64,000 nucleotides of DNA from Rhipicephalus microplus (GCF_043290135.1 NC_134700.1:241927088-241991087), one strand, 5' to 3'; numbered from the stretch's first letter, positions 12,229 to 24,161 are shown. Numbers and translations are program-made. Notes: a model not told the origin generated them from the letters alone.

Positions 12229-15050
12229 TACTCTTTAACCCTATCGCGCTCTCAGTTAGCCTAGCCAACGGTTGTGTACCATACAATTGTGTGTGGCCAA
12301 TTGGGAAAGTATCATATTACAAGCGTGTATTTGCCAAAGAAATTCTGTTACTTTCATTACCCACAAGTTCCTCTAGGGTGAAGGAGGGCAATATTTAGCC
12401 TAACAACCGGCGCTTGCTTTACTATAGACACACCACTGTGACGTTATATTTCTAAGATTGTATTAGATGATGGCTATATTACCACCTGAAAGCTTAACAT
12501 AGAGTGTTTATTAAAGCTTAGTAATACAATATATCTGGGCATCCTTGGCGAATACTTCTGTAGGCCTGTGTACGAGAGTGGTAATGTCATGTGCTATAAA
12601 ACTGTACTTACCACCTCAGAGCCTAACAAAGAATGTTGAATAAAGAACAGCGACACAACGTATCTGAAAAATTAGCAAGAAATAAAGATGCAATATGCTA
12701 ACGAGAAGAACCAAAGCACCTCGGTTATTTCATTGGTATCTCCGAAACAGAGCTGGTTGAATTTTTTGTTGTTGTCTTTGCAGAACTTGTTTACACACGT
12801 ACAAAAACGAGAAGAATTCAGTCGATCTGCATCAGAACTGTAAGGAAAATTCATAAGCGGTAAATCTTTTGTTCTCTCTTTATCACGTTCTCTTGATTCT
12901 CCCATCCAAACTTTTTTTCATTTTCCGCAATACATAAAAAAATGCAAGCTGACACACTAGAGATAAATACAGCGGCATGGAAAGCAGTCCATTGTGAAGG
13001 TAGCAATGGGGGCTTAAACTTTGCTCGTGCGAAAGATAATCTGGTGGGCTGCGTAGAAAGGAAGAAGAGGGAAAATGCGGGAAACTCACTCAGCAGCAAG
13101 AAACCGTTTTGTCTTTGAAAGTTTCTGTCCAACATGCCAGGTCATGCGTTAAAACAGATCACTTGAGAAGAATTGGTAACCAACTGCACATGCAGACATT
13201 TGTTTATTATTTATGCACTTTATTTTATTTAAAACCCACTCCCTTTCAGCCTCGTGGTCATAGTGGCTGTATTTAAAGGCAATCCAGAGCCTGCCTCGCA
13301 AAAATTTCATAGCACACGAATTCGTTCATCCATTAATTGGTGATCTGTACTCTGCCTTGAAGAATGCCAGAAAAAAAAACTTTTTGTTCGGCCTCACTAA
13401 GGTAATTGTTTATCGGTTGCTTTAACTTGTCATTGGTGTTATTGTTGTTATTGTTGTTCTTGTTGACGTGCTCACCCTGCTACCATTCTCACTTTTTTGT
13501 AATGTTAATTGTATGCAACTCGCATTAACTAAAAATGGAACACTTACACACTCCTGGTGTAACATGGCACGAGGACAGCCGAGATGTTTTGTCTTTAGGT
13601 TGTAGTAAACAAGAATTTCATTGAAACAATTTTTTTGCGGTGCTGTGAAAATTCATTTAATTTCAGGCGAAAGTAAAAAGAAAACTCTCATGTCAGTTGT
13701 CGAGTACATGTCTGGTCCGCAAAGGTACCTTTTTCATTTGCAGACAGCTGCAACTTACAGCACAATCTTGCTAATATATGAAATCATCTTTAGTCACGTA
13801 TGATCAGCTTAGATATATTTTTAAAACTGAATCTTCTGTCATCTGGACATGTATGAATAATTAATCGAATATTTTTTTCACAAATATAGAGAGCTTAGCA
13901 CAGCCCTTGAGCCAAAAAAAAACAACAAAAAAGAGAAAAAGTACAGACGTCTTGACTGAAACAAGGTAAACAGCACCATAACTTTCATGCAATGAGGAAG
14001 ACAAGATAAATAAATAAATAAATCAGATCTTGGGAAGGAAAATGCTAGCTCAGAAGGCACCACACGTGTGCGTGTGTTTAATACACTTTTGTGCATGTGA
14101 CAGCCGTCAAAAGTCAACACGTTTTCCGATATTTCAAGGATTCAGCCTGTAAAAATATGACGTAGGTTGGCGCCACAGCGTCAACATGTATTCATTACTA
14201 ATGTTCACAAATGTTCTCTTTGTACAGTGTACCTACGTTCTCGTATATAGTAGTCTATGCTTTCTTTCTATAGAAATGTGTCCTTGTCACATGAAATTGC
14301 GAAAAGACACTGAGTGCATTGAAGTCGGCAGTACTATAGCCACTGGTCTACCTAGGCGAGCATAAATATGTTTTTAATTCTATAAGCACCACACACGGTT
14401 GACCCAATACAATACAAAAAAAACATCGTAAACTAAAGAAACAAAACATGTTACGTTTACAAAAGCGTGATTCATTTGTTTACCAGAATAATTATTCGAT
14501 GACAGGAACCACACACGTACACTTGCTAAGCTTCAGCAGCGGTAATTGTGGCACTGGATAACGAGTGCAATTGCCGTAATGTACTACTGAAGCTTTAAGT
14601 GACTCCACTAGGTCAACCACAACATATGCCCCAGTACAATCACCCAGCCTGTAAAGCAGCATTCCCCAAGAGGTCGTAAACGGGAGGCCTGATTTGTTTT
14701 GTTACGAGATGATAGCTCACTACAACCCGTCGTGCGTGACTACCCTTTATCTAACAAGCTCCTCATAGAAACACCTGTTCGACGCTAAATGATAACCCCC
14801 CACTCCGCAACACAGTTAGCATGAGTTTACAAGGGGCAGAAGATCAGCACAATCGTGGATGTACACTGGCAAGCGTGTCATAGGTTTGCGACCATTTTTA
14901 CGACTGAAGAGGAAGAATACAAACGTATGACCTCTCAGAGGTAGTACAGCCGAGTAAACGAAGTGGCTTAGAAGTCATAAAACCTCCAGAAATACAGAGT
15001 AATAAAGGACCAGCATGTGAAAAGGGAGGTCAAATGGGCTGGCGAAAAAT
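12229..15050. other. Unassigned DNA, with one weak tandem similarity
   Basis: No coding or RNA gene recognised. Two segments near 12,470-12,535 and 12,603-12,668 share an order of words (TTACCACCT, AGCTTAACA or AGCCTAACA, AATATATCTG or AACGTATCTG) and may be an old duplication with a period of about 135 bp. A GTTATTGTT-type low-complexity patch lies near 13,435-13,465. Confidence 0.4.
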
Positions 15051-15360
15051 TGCCTCCACCTCTTTGAAGGGAATTGTGAGGCAATGCGAATGCATTTTTT
15101 GCGCCGAGAGTACACGGCGGAGAAGTTTTAATGACGTAAATTATTGACGAGACTAGGATATGTACAGTGACCATTTATTTACACAATTATCAGCCAGCGG
15201 ATGGCCAAAAGTGAGGTGCGGGCTTCACTCTATTTATATATACGTATGAGTGAGTGGACGGGAAAACGGGGTGCAGGGAAGAGAGAGAGTGAACGGCGAG
15301 AAAAAGAGCGGCGAAGTACTTAGCCTACCCTTTTCTACACTGACTCGGGAGTGCCTTCAC
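15051..15360. mobile_element. MITE-like repeat, copy 1 (right end missing)
   Basis: The left end reads GGGAATTGTGAGGCAATGCGAATGCATT and matches the left ends at 22.4 and 41.7 kb. Further right, TGAGTGGACGGG, GGGTGCAGGGAAGAGAGAGAG and GCGAAGTACTTAGCC match the interior of the 41.7-kb copy. The right inverted repeat is absent. No transposase reading frame is present, so it would be non-autonomous. Confidence 0.55.
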
Positions 15361-15727
15361 TAACCATACTACGCTTTTAAAGCGACAGTCTTTCTTGGGG
15401 ACCTTCGAAGAAAATATTTTGGTCTGTCTGTCTGTACGTTCGTCTGTTTGTCTGCCCATAACGATACCTCAAACGGCACCAAACGGCCTACCCCATCCGA
15501 AGCACCCACAGATATTTCTCAAAATTCAGCGTTTAGAGTTGTGCGATTGTTGTTTAAAAAGCAATTATTGCGCATATCTGAGGAGCCATAACAACACATC
15601 GATGTCTTGTATGTGTGCCTTTATACTAGGAGAGGCACACGCAAGTAACTCTGAGGACTGTAGCGTTTATTTCGCTGCGCTGACAGTGCAACGCGATGCT
15701 CAAAAAAGGTAAGTGTTTCCAACGCTT
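15361..15727. other. Unassigned, probably repetitive; short GTCT-rich patch
   Basis: Contains TTTTGGTCTGTCTGTCTG at about 15,416 and further GTCTGT words to about 15,455. It then continues as ordinary-looking sequence up to the hairpin at 15,728. I suspect a dispersed repeat but see no second copy in the window. Confidence 0.35.
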
Positions 15728-15768
15728 TGCTACGACGACATGGTGGTGGCACCCGCCATGTCGTCGTA

Positions 15769-15771
<3 letters not shown>
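15728..15771. repeat. Strong hairpin (16-bp perfect stem)
   Basis: TGCTACGACGACATGG at 15,728-15,743 is perfectly complementary to CCATGTCGTCGTAGCA at 15,756-15,771. A wobble and two GC pairs extend the stem inward, leaving a loop of about 6 nt. It abuts a long AT array. Its role is unknown. Confidence 0.9.

Positions 15772-15848
<77 letters not shown>
15770..15848. repeat. (AT)n microsatellite
   Basis: About 39 uninterrupted AT dinucleotides, directly following the hairpin. Confidence 0.97.
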
Positions 15849-15854
<6 letters not shown>

Positions 15855-16079
15855 AACGCTTTATACCGTTAGAAAACGAAGTTTAGGTGGTGAAAAGCCT
15901 TCACGAAATCGCATCACGCGATTCAATTCAACAAAAATGATTTATTTCCGAAGCATGCGCATACAAGTGTTTGCGATTATTCGCAGTTATTTGAGATTTT
16001 TAGGCTGTCCATATACTTTAGGAAAGGTACGATTCAGTTACCATAGAATGGCATGATCTCAAATTCATATAAAATTGAA

Positions 16080-18110
16080 GAAGGAATGACAGAAACTGAT
16101 ACGCAACAAGCCAATCAATCGTTTAGCACCGAGCGGGAAAGTACAGGAATTCGGAGCCTCGCTTCAGAACAGGTACTCGGCTCTTAATCGAGGAAACCAG
16201 CCTTAGCGTTGAAGCAATGAAAGATAATCTGAAAAGTACCCTTACGGGGTGTGCAGTGGAAGTTGGAGGTACTGTAGTTAGACAGGACACTGGCAAGCTG
16301 TCCCTCGAAACGAACAATCTCATGAAGAAGCGTCAAAGCATGAAAGTATCAAGTGCAGCAGACAAAATGGAGTTGGCTGAGTTTTTGAAGTTGATTAATA
16401 AGCGTAATGTATCTGATGTAAAAAAGTATAACACGGAGAGAATTGAACATGCTCTGAAGAACGAAGGAAGCGTCAAATCAGTGAAGGAGGCTTGGTATAG
16501 GCAGAAATCAAATGTATGCACAAAGTGACAATGAAGGCATAATTACTACCAATAGGAATAGGATAGTTAAACTAGCAGAAATGTTTTACTGAAGTATGTA
16601 CAGTAGCCGGGACAACCACGACCTTACCATAAAAACTAGCAGTAACCCAGATGGCACTCCACCAGTAATGATAGAAGAAGTTAGTAAAGCCTTGGAGAGC
16701 ATGCAAAGAGGCAAAGCTGCTGGTGAGGATCGGGTGACATGAGATCTTCTGAAAAATGGAGGACAGATTGTGTTAAACTAGCCATCCTGTTTACGAGGTG
16801 TATCCTGACGGGAAGAGTACCAGAATCTCGGAAGAATGCTAACATCATATTATTAAATGAAAAAGAAGATGACAAAGACTTGAAGAATTACAAGCCGATC
16901 AACTTGCTCTCTGTCGTATACAAGCCATTTACAAAGGTATATGCTAACAGAATTACATTCGAATTCAATCAACCAAAGAACAGGCAGGATTTAAAACAAG
17001 CTACTCAACAATCAACCACATTCATACTATCAATCAGGTAATAGAAAATACAGCCAACCACTATACATAGCCTTCATAGATTACGAGAAGGCATTTCATT
17101 CAGTACAAATATGAGCAGTAATGCAGGCAATGCAGATTCAGGGCGTCGACGACGCATATATACACATCCTGGAAGAAATCTACAGGGCATCAAATGCTAC
17201 CATAATGCTTCATAAAGAAAGCAACAGAATACCAATAAGAAGGGTGTAAGGCAGGGGGATACAATCTCCCCAATGCTATTTACCGCGTGCATACAGGAGG
17301 TTTTAAGAGGCCTGGAATGGGAAGAGTCAGAAGTAAGAGTTAATGAAGAGTACCTATATAATCTGCGCTTCGCCGATGACATTGCATTGCTGAGTAACTA
17401 AGGTGACGAATTGAAACTCATAATTAGCGAGTTAGACAAGAAAAGCAGGATGGTAGGTCTTGAAATGAATCTGCGGAAAACGAAAGTAATGTACAACAAC
17501 TTCGAAAGAGAACAGCGCTTTCAGATATATAGTAGTGCACTTTAAGAGGTGAAAAACTACGTCTACTTAGGACAGGTAATAACCACGGATCCAAACCACG
17601 AGATTGAAGTAACTAGAAGAATAAGAATGGGTTGGAGGAAATTTAGCAAGCACTCTCAAATCATAACAGGTATATTGTCGCTATCCCTCAAGAGGAAGGT
17701 ATATAACAGCTGCATCTTGCCGGTACTTAGCTATGGAGCAGAGACCTGGAGACCTACAAAGAGCGTTCAGCTTAAATTGAGGACGACGCAGCAAGCAATG
17801 GAAAAGAAAATGGTAGGTGTAACGTTAAGAGACCCGAAGAGAGCAGAGTGGATCAGGAAACAAACCGGGGTTATTATTATCATAGTTGAACTCAAGAAGC
17901 GGAATTGGACATAGGCCGGGGATGTAGCGCATAGACAAGATAACCGTTGTTCATTGGATTGACTAACTGGATTCCCAGAGAAGGCAAGCGGGTTAGGGGG
18001 AGACAGAAAGTTAGGTGGGCAGATGAGATTGAGAAGTTTGCGGGTATAAAATACCAACAGCAAGCACAGGACCGAGTTGACTGGCGAAACATAGGAGCGC
18101 ATAAAACTAC
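16080..18110 (+). pseudogene. RTE/BovB-type LINE reverse transcriptase, decayed and 5'-truncated
   Basis: This is the remains of the endonuclease/reverse-transcriptase protein of an RTE-type LINE. The N-terminal endonuclease is missing. The 16,217-16,528 part (with SLETNNLMKKRQ) matches the linker before the reverse transcriptase. The polymerase region follows, with NYKPINLLSV at about 16,888, DYEKAF near 17,080, RQGDT near 17,250 and FADD at 17,369-17,380. The C-terminal part has YLGQVITTD, LPVLSYGAETW and GVTLRDPKRAEWIRKQTGV, typical of this clade. Defects: a frameshift near 16,510, TGA at about 16,739, a stop in the KAFHSVQI region, TAA at about 17,399, and more further on. The 3' end stops near 18,110, short of the terminus seen in the fragment at 60 kb. 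Confidence 0.85.
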
Positions 18111-18131
18111 TACCTAGATACGCTTAACGTT

Positions 18132-18236
18132 TATTGGTTTATATGTGGAGTGTAACGTCCCAAAACCACCATATGATTATGAGAGACGCAGTAGTGGAGG
18201 GCTCCGGAAATTTTGACCACCTAAACGCCCAAATGT
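18132..18236 (-). mobile_element. 5'-truncated Ruka-type SINE with perfect 15-bp target-site duplication
   Basis: Reverse-orientation 3' part of the SINE (TAACGTCCCAAAACCACC, then CTCCGGAAATTTTGACCACC), with a small internal deletion. GATACGCTTAACGTT occurs at 18,117-18,131 and again at 18,237-18,251, flanking the fragment exactly. The insertion lies just beyond the RTE remnant. Confidence 0.92.
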
Positions 18237-18251
18237 GATACGCTTAACGTT

Positions 18252-20038
18252 CGCAACCATATCTTGTGAATTCATCTTCATTGGTGGCTACTCCTGATGT
18301 TCTCTTCAGAACTACAATGCTTGAGCTGCATTGCCGAAGATAGAGTGACCTAGAATTCTGTACACATGAATGTGAAAAGTCTAAAAACACTAAGAAGCCG
18401 GAGAAGTCGAGGCATCTCGCGGGGCTGAGATGAGCTATTCAAGAGCAAAATTGTTATTTCAGAAAAAAGTGTGCCCTCTATTTCTGGTGCTAATTTATTC
18501 TAGTGGTGTAATTATATGAATGAGTCGCTTTTTGAACTATATTTTCCCTCAAAAGTAAAACAAGCATGTCTGTGATGGTGGTAGAACAAATCTTCACATA
18601 TCAATACCATCGGGTGATTACCCGTTATTCCTATGCCATCAGCATGTATGGCATCATGCCCATGCCACAATGCCATACACGCTAAGGACCTTTATTACGA
18701 TTTTATCAAAGCACGAATTTAATATTGTATTATCAACAGCAAGGTAGTGCAAATACAGTTATAACCATCACATTGTGATTTCCGTAAACGTAAACGTATT
18801 TGATCAAGTGCGTGAGTGAACGTTTCCATGAGGTGAGCTAAATATTTACTGAAGCAAGCATTTTGTTAGCACCCTAAACGATATGCGGTACTTGGGTGAC
18901 ACGGCACTGCACACAACAATACAGAAAACTAAAAACCTCTATATGAAAGTGTTGTCATGGCATTAATAAATCGCTTTTGCACTGTTATCTATATGATTTC
19001 ATTGCGTTGGTGACAGGTCGTACTTTGTTGATTGACTTTGACAAGCAGAAATCGCAACAAATGCAGCAACAGGGCATGCGTTCCTATGTGTATCTGAGCA
19101 ATCCGCTAAAATTAACATGCCACATAAGTAATTCTAGAAAATCGCAACGCGGAGAGGCAAGACAACCATTGAGAATACCTTTCAAGCATGTACAAGTTAA
19201 CCTCGTTCAAAATTGACATTGCCTTTTGCGGTTTTTTTTTTCACCTATTGTTTTTTGAGTCAACATTCACCGAGCCCCACGGCAGTGTTACCACGACTGA
19301 GAAATGTGAAATATTAAAACAATGTAGGGGAGTCGTAGAAGAGGAAAAAGGTCTTACACAAATGCGTCGGGAAATTTTGTTGAATTGTGTGGCCATGAAT
19401 TATCAAGCTAGCAAATTTTCTCTGCCATAACAAAGCACAGGGAAGTGAACACAGGGTACTTGGCTTGAAAAAAGGACGTCGCACAAAGCACAAGCAAAAG
19501 TAAATAATAACGGAAATGAATAATTTCAGCTGCGGGTTAAAAAAATTTCAAAAATAAAGAACTTTTTGTACGTGTTTCTACTTTTTGTGTCCTCTTTAAT
19601 TTCATGGCTTTCCCTAGCATGTCGGAAATGCTTTAAATGCAAATTGAACTTTTACTGACAACCAGCTCTGATTATCCAGCACCGTCAGCCTCCTTCAATC
19701 ACTGTGTAGTGCCTCATTGTCAACCAGCACACGATTCTTTGCTTTACTGCATTTCATGCTTTGTCCTGTCATTGCTCTCTTTGGGCCTGAAGCACTACAA
19801 CATAATTATGGAAGAGAGCAGCTTAGGGGCAGCGGCCGTGTCTCTGTCTTAACCACTCACACCTAAGTACGCCTACTCAATGGGTTCATACGAATGAGGT
19901 AAAGTAGGCCAAAACTTTACCTATTCTTCATTATTGGCAGTTTTTTCTGTGTATCTTTGCCCTACCACTGAATTCAATTTCAAAAAAATTGCCCGCAGCT
20001 TCCCTCGGGGGAACACTGAGGAGGATGCGGACCATATA
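18252..20038. other. Unassigned intergenic DNA
   Basis: No gene motif seen. The only structure noted is a 10-bp inverted repeat, TGTATGGCAT at 18,645-18,654 and ATGCCATACA at 18,670-18,679. Confidence 0.45.
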
Positions 20039-20180
20039 ATTGGTTAACGGGGTGTTAAAGTGCGACTTACTTGGGTCGATGGCTCAATTGGTTAACGTGG
20101 TTGTGAAATGGGGTGTTAAATTGCGACTTACTTGGGTCGAAGGCTAAATTGGTTAACGTGGTTGTAGGAGGGGGTGTTAA
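20039..20180. repeat. Tandem repeat, about 61-bp unit, nearly 3 copies
   Basis: TTGGTTAACG starts at about 20,040, 20,088 and 20,149, and GGGGTGTTAAA at about 20,049, 20,109 and 20,170. GCGACTTACTTGGGTCGA lies between them in two units. The first unit lacks about 12 bp. Confidence 0.85.
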
Positions 20181-20665
20181 ATGAGTGAACACGTACACAC
20201 GTATGCGAAAGGGCGGCGCTGGTCGAAGGGACGTCGATCATTGTGTTTGTGGATTAGTTGGAATTCATTTCACCGCGACCTTGGACGTCGACGCGCCGTA
20301 CAAACCAACCGACGAGCGGCAACTGAGCGAGCGAGCGCCGACCTTGAGTATATATACAGCACGACGGCGCATGCACTGTCAGCTGTTGAATGTTCTCGAA
20401 GCGCGACGCCACATGCGCGTCCACTGGAGAATCAGGAGAATCGTAGATGTCGAACGCGGTGTGTAGAGGAGGAAGGGTGCACAGATGGTGGAGGAGTGTA
20501 GCGCGCGCGGTGTGTAGAGGAGGAAGGGATGCACAGATGGTGGAAGAGTGGGCGACGGCGCGACGGCGCATGCGCGCGCGTCAGCTGTCGAATGTTCGAG
20601 AAGCGGTGCGGACGGCGCGGACGGCGCACTACAAGGCGTGAGTATAAGATGCTCCGCATCTAAAA
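20181..20665. repeat. GC-rich dispersed repeat with internal duplications and a terminal hairpin
   Basis: Two internal duplications are visible. A unit with TGTAGAGGAGGAAGGG and GCACAGATGGTGGA occurs at about 20,458 and 20,509. Another, starting CGACGGCGCATGC and containing GTCAGCTGT and GAATGTTC, occurs at about 20,362 and 20,561. A TATA-like GTATATATAC sits at 20,348-20,357. The right end is the palindrome AGATGC-TCC-GCATCT (20,647-20,661) followed by AAAA. I do not recognise a coding function. Confidence 0.6.
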
Positions 20666-20830
20666 GGTGAGGAGAAGTGTATGTCCAAAAAGGACATGTC
20701 CTCAGCGCACTTTTTTTGTAACTTTGTTGCGTGATACAACGCTGACAGAGAGCAAGTAGACGCTGCTCGGAATAGCTAGAGTTTGGGCCGACTGTGTATG
20801 TGTCAATGCTTGTTTTTGTGAATATGTGTG

Positions 20831-21070
20831 ATTGATTGATTTATTTGTGGGGTTTAACGTACCAAGACCACCATATGATTATGAGAGACGCCGTAGTGGG
20901 GGGCTCCGGAAATTTCGACCACCCGGAGTTCTTTAACGTGCACCCAAATCTGAGTACACGGACCTACAACATTTCCGCCTCCATCGGAAGTTCAGCCGCC
21001 ACAGCCGGGGTTTGATCCTATGACCTCCGGGTTAGCAGGCGAGTACCTTAACCACTACACCACCGTGGCA
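20831..21070 (-). mobile_element. Near-full-length Ruka-type SINE, reverse orientation
   Basis: The whole SINE is present from ATTGATTGATT at 20,831 to CACCGTGG at about 21,068. The reverse-strand B box (about 21,009-21,019) is mutated, while the A-box region (ACCTTAACCACTACACCACC) is recognisable. The flanks share TGAATAT plus an imperfect GTGT word, a possible degraded target-site duplication. Confidence 0.88.
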
Positions 21071-21459
21071 AAACTGAATATTCGTGTACGCTTCAAAAGC
21101 CAAATCACTTCAATTCATATCTGAATTTTCTATCACTCTGTTCTCAAAAGCATCTCTTCAGTACGCGCTTTGTTGGCTGTTTCATCCAGTTCTCTAATAA
21201 CAAGATAGCGCCTGCGCTTGAAGTACGCGAAGAAAGTAAAGAAAAAAACATCATGTGGGAGACGAAGGTACGGTGCGTAAATCTTCGGTCTCGTTTTTGT
21301 CGAGAAAGCTCTTCATGCGTAATGCGCACAACTGCGTAGGAGAGTGGTTGTGCAGATTATTTGCACAAGAAAGGATCAACTGAACTACAGTCAAATTTGG
21401 AGTTGAAAATAGGATGAAAGAAAGAGAATTGAGGGCGCGAAAGACATTTTAGGGCGCTT
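21071..21459. other. Unassigned DNA
   Basis: No gene or structured repeat recognised. Confidence 0.4.
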
Positions 21460-21822
21460 TTTTAGATGCGAAGTGTTTTAGCGTCTAGCTCAATTCGGTG
21501 AGCGGCGTGACCACCCTTAAAGCTCATGCACGCCTCTCCTGCTCTCACTCCTCTTCTACATGCCCCCTCTCTACCGAGTCGCCGGAGGAGGCAGCAAGAC
21601 ACCTCCTAGGCAGAGCCGCATCTACGCTTTATTGCGCAAGTGCTTGCCCCTGCCCTTCTCTCTTCCTTCCTTCACTCCCTGTAAATACGCGTGCCGCGTT
21701 TCTGAAAGACAGAGCGTGAGACCCCGTGCAGCTTTGTATCGCGTCAGGGTCGCCTCTAGTGGGTGATGGGGTGAAATTTTCAATTTTTATTTGTCCTTTG
21801 TGCATCGCGTTAAAAATTATTA

Positions 21823-21823
<1 letters not shown>
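21460..21823. repeat. Possible dispersed repeat starting with TTTTAGATGCGAAG
   Basis: The left end TTTTAGATGCGAAGTGTTTTA resembles the reverse complement of the terminus at 20,645-20,665, so the two look like opposite ends of related elements. The interior is CT-rich with no coding motif. The right side runs into an AT array. Confidence 0.4.

Positions 21824-21911
<88 letters not shown>
21824..21911. repeat. (AT)n microsatellite
   Basis: About 44 uninterrupted AT units. Confidence 0.97.
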
Positions 21912-21914
<3 letters not shown>

Positions 21915-22365
21915 GTATATAAAACGTTTTATTTCATTCTATTTCTTATGTATCATTCAATGGTAGTGGAAATCCACCAGAGAAGGGAAATTACGGAAAT
22001 GTCTGGTCTGAATAATTCACAATCGTTTTATTCCTATTTCTGCTGAAAGATGGCCAAAAACAACGCATATATATAAAGTGTTATGTGGGCTTCATTCCAT
22101 TCAATAACCGCAGTGATTTTCAGCCCCTTTGATTATCCTCTTTCCCCCTCTTTTTCGCACACCAGTGGACTGACGCTGGTGATCGATACGATGAGCGTCT
22201 TATGCTGTCGATCAAGCTGCTTAGGCCCAGCTCAGGTGGTAACCATATAAATGATGGTTACTTCCCACTGATTATGACTAGGAAACATTCTTATTTTATG
22301 AGGGTTTGAGCGTCAGTTTACGTGGTCCTTTTGATATCATTACAGAGGAAAAAACCTCTTGAAAA
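21912..22365. other. Unassigned DNA
   Basis: No gene motif or obvious repeat seen. Confidence 0.4.
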
Positions 22366-22872
22366 AATTCCCTCCCCTCCCGGAAGAGAATTGTGAGGGA
22401 ATGCGAATGCATTGCGTAGAATCTATAACGGCCTTTCGCATGTGAGAGCCCAGCGTTATATGAATATTGTTTTCTTGTTTTTCTTACACCATGCAGCCAA
22501 TATCGCCGTTCTTCCGGCGTGAGAAACGCTGTATGCGTTTCCAGCTCTAGTAGCTAGCGTGCACAATTAACAATACTATGAAGTGAACAAAATAATCAGT
22601 GTTCTTGGTTCGGTGTTGGTGTTTCAAAGCGGCGTCTCGAGCACACATTTCCGGATGTTCCTAAAAGGCGCCCAGCCAGTGAACGGTCGAGAGTGTAGCG
22701 TGAGCGGACGGAAAAAAGGGGCACAGAAAGGAAAGAGAGCGAACGCAAGAGACATGTTGGGTGCTTCGGTGGCTAGGTACGTGCACATCGCAGCTGTTGC
22801 TATGAGAGAGAGTGGTGGACGGATTCAGGTGGACGCCTGACATAGCTCCACTAATAAATGCATTCGCATATA
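22366..22872. mobile_element. MITE-like repeat, copy 3, with both inverted ends
   Basis: The left end GAATGCGAATGCATT (22,399-22,413) is the inverted counterpart of the right end AAATGCATTCGCATA (from about 22,856). Interior blocks (CGGTCGAGAGTG, GAGCGGACGG, GGGGCACAG, CTGACATAGC) match the 41.7-kb copy. A segment after 22,413 is not shared and may be an insertion. No transposase frame is present. Confidence 0.65.
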
Positions 22873-23181
22873 AAGGGTAACTTAGATTGTACCGGCAGAC
22901 ATATGTACAAAGGAGGCCACAACTTCGTTTAAGTCTCCTGCATTTTCTGGTTTGGCTTTGTTGCACCATGCGTCTTAATGCAGCAAAGTACCCTCTACAG
23001 GCAAAACCCACCTTTCGAAAGAGGCATTGAGCGATTTCCTGCGTTCCGCATGACTGAACGTTCTTGAGTTGATTCACGTTAACAGGCATATCTTTGAATA
23101 AAATGTGGTCCACCTATGTTCATAGATTTGTTTACGGTTTACGAGCTCGTAGTTTCTCGGAGAAAGGAAAAAAGTGGTAGC
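22873..23181. other. Unassigned DNA
   Basis: No gene or repeat recognised. The reading frame crossing it on the minus strand has no known motif. Confidence 0.4.
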
Positions 23182-24160
23182 ATATCCACGGGGTAAATGA
23201 TGGAGAGTGGGGCGAATTAAGCATCCTTCTGTCCATTCGTTCTTGCTTCCGTCCGTCCATGCGTCCGTCTGTGTGACTGTCCGTGCGTACGTCTGTTCGT
23301 GTGTCCAAACGTTCATCAATGGGTCCGTCCCTGCGTTCGTTCATGCATCCGCCTCTGCGTCAGTCCATGCGTCCATCCATCCGTGCAGCCATCCGTTGGT
23401 CCGTCCATGCATCTGTCTGCGTGTCCGTTCGCCCATCTAGTCAACACTCCAAGTAACACCCTCTCACATCTTTTCATCATATATTCCGCATATAGAAGCA
23501 CCACCATCCAGCGGACATTCCACGGACTAAATGAGAGGTGGCACACGCACACTTTCTTACGGCTTGCGCTTCGTGTCTACTTCCCACATTTAACCAACTC
23601 GAGTTCATGGTATATACCAGTTCACTGAATTCATGGCACTGCTGCCCAACGCTCGCTAAACCTTTCTAGAACCAAGGAGGTTACGCCTAGTGAGTATGAC
23701 GTAGCGATTTTTTCTTGTCAGGTCAGATAGTCCTCAATGTACATGCGAATGACTGCTAATGGGGAATGAGAGACACGAAAATTCAGCTTTTGCTTCGTGT
23801 CTACTTCCCACCTTTAACCACCTCGAGTTCATGGTATATGCTAGTTCACTGTATTCATGGAACTGCGGCCCAACGCTCGCTAAACCTTTCTAAAACCAAG
23901 GAGGTTACGCTCAGCGAGTATAACGTAACAACCCTTTCTTGTCAGATAGTGCTCAATGTACATGCCAATTGGTGCTAATGGGGAATGGAAGACAGAAAAA
24001 TTCGGCTTTTAGTTAACGCGCATGCTGCGAATTTTTTATTGTTCAACAATGCACAGGAGAAATCTCCCACCAGCAGCACCTTGCAGGTCAAAACCTAAGA
24101 TTGGTTATGCACTACGACGAGGGACGAACGGGTGCCGCTTTAAGGAGCTTCGCCCCTAAA
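23182..24160 (+). repeat. Composite dispersed element carrying a degenerate tetranucleotide array
   Basis: Starts with ATATCCACGGGGTAAATGAT. The same flank occurs in reverse beside the array at 27.9-28.1 kb. A degenerate CCGT/CCAT/CTGT array follows (about 23,221-23,437), then unique-looking sequence, then a 224-bp tandem duplication, and the right terminus GGAGC-TTC-GCCCC-TAAA at 24,144-24,160. No coding capacity is visible. Treating this as one element is an inference. Confidence 0.5.
23568..24008. repeat. Tandem duplication, about 224-bp unit, two copies
   Basis: GCTTCGTGTCTACTTCCCAC starts at 23,568 and again at 23,792. Both copies contain CTCGAGTTCATGGTATAT, CCCAACGCTCGCTAAACC, ACCAAGGAGGTTACGC and GCTAATGGGGAATG in the same order. 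The copies differ by scattered substitutions and small indels. Confidence 0.92.
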
Positions 24161-24161
24161 T

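Noticed and set aside
18645..18679. microRNA-like hairpin
   Set aside because: The stem is only 10 bp and lacks the length expected of a precursor.
20039..20180. CRISPR-like array
   Set aside because: Units are contiguous tandem repeats without unique spacers, in a eukaryotic context.
20348..20357. Host promoter at the TATA-like word
   Set aside because: It lies inside a repetitive GC-rich segment with no coding sequence downstream; a TATA-like word alone is weak evidence.
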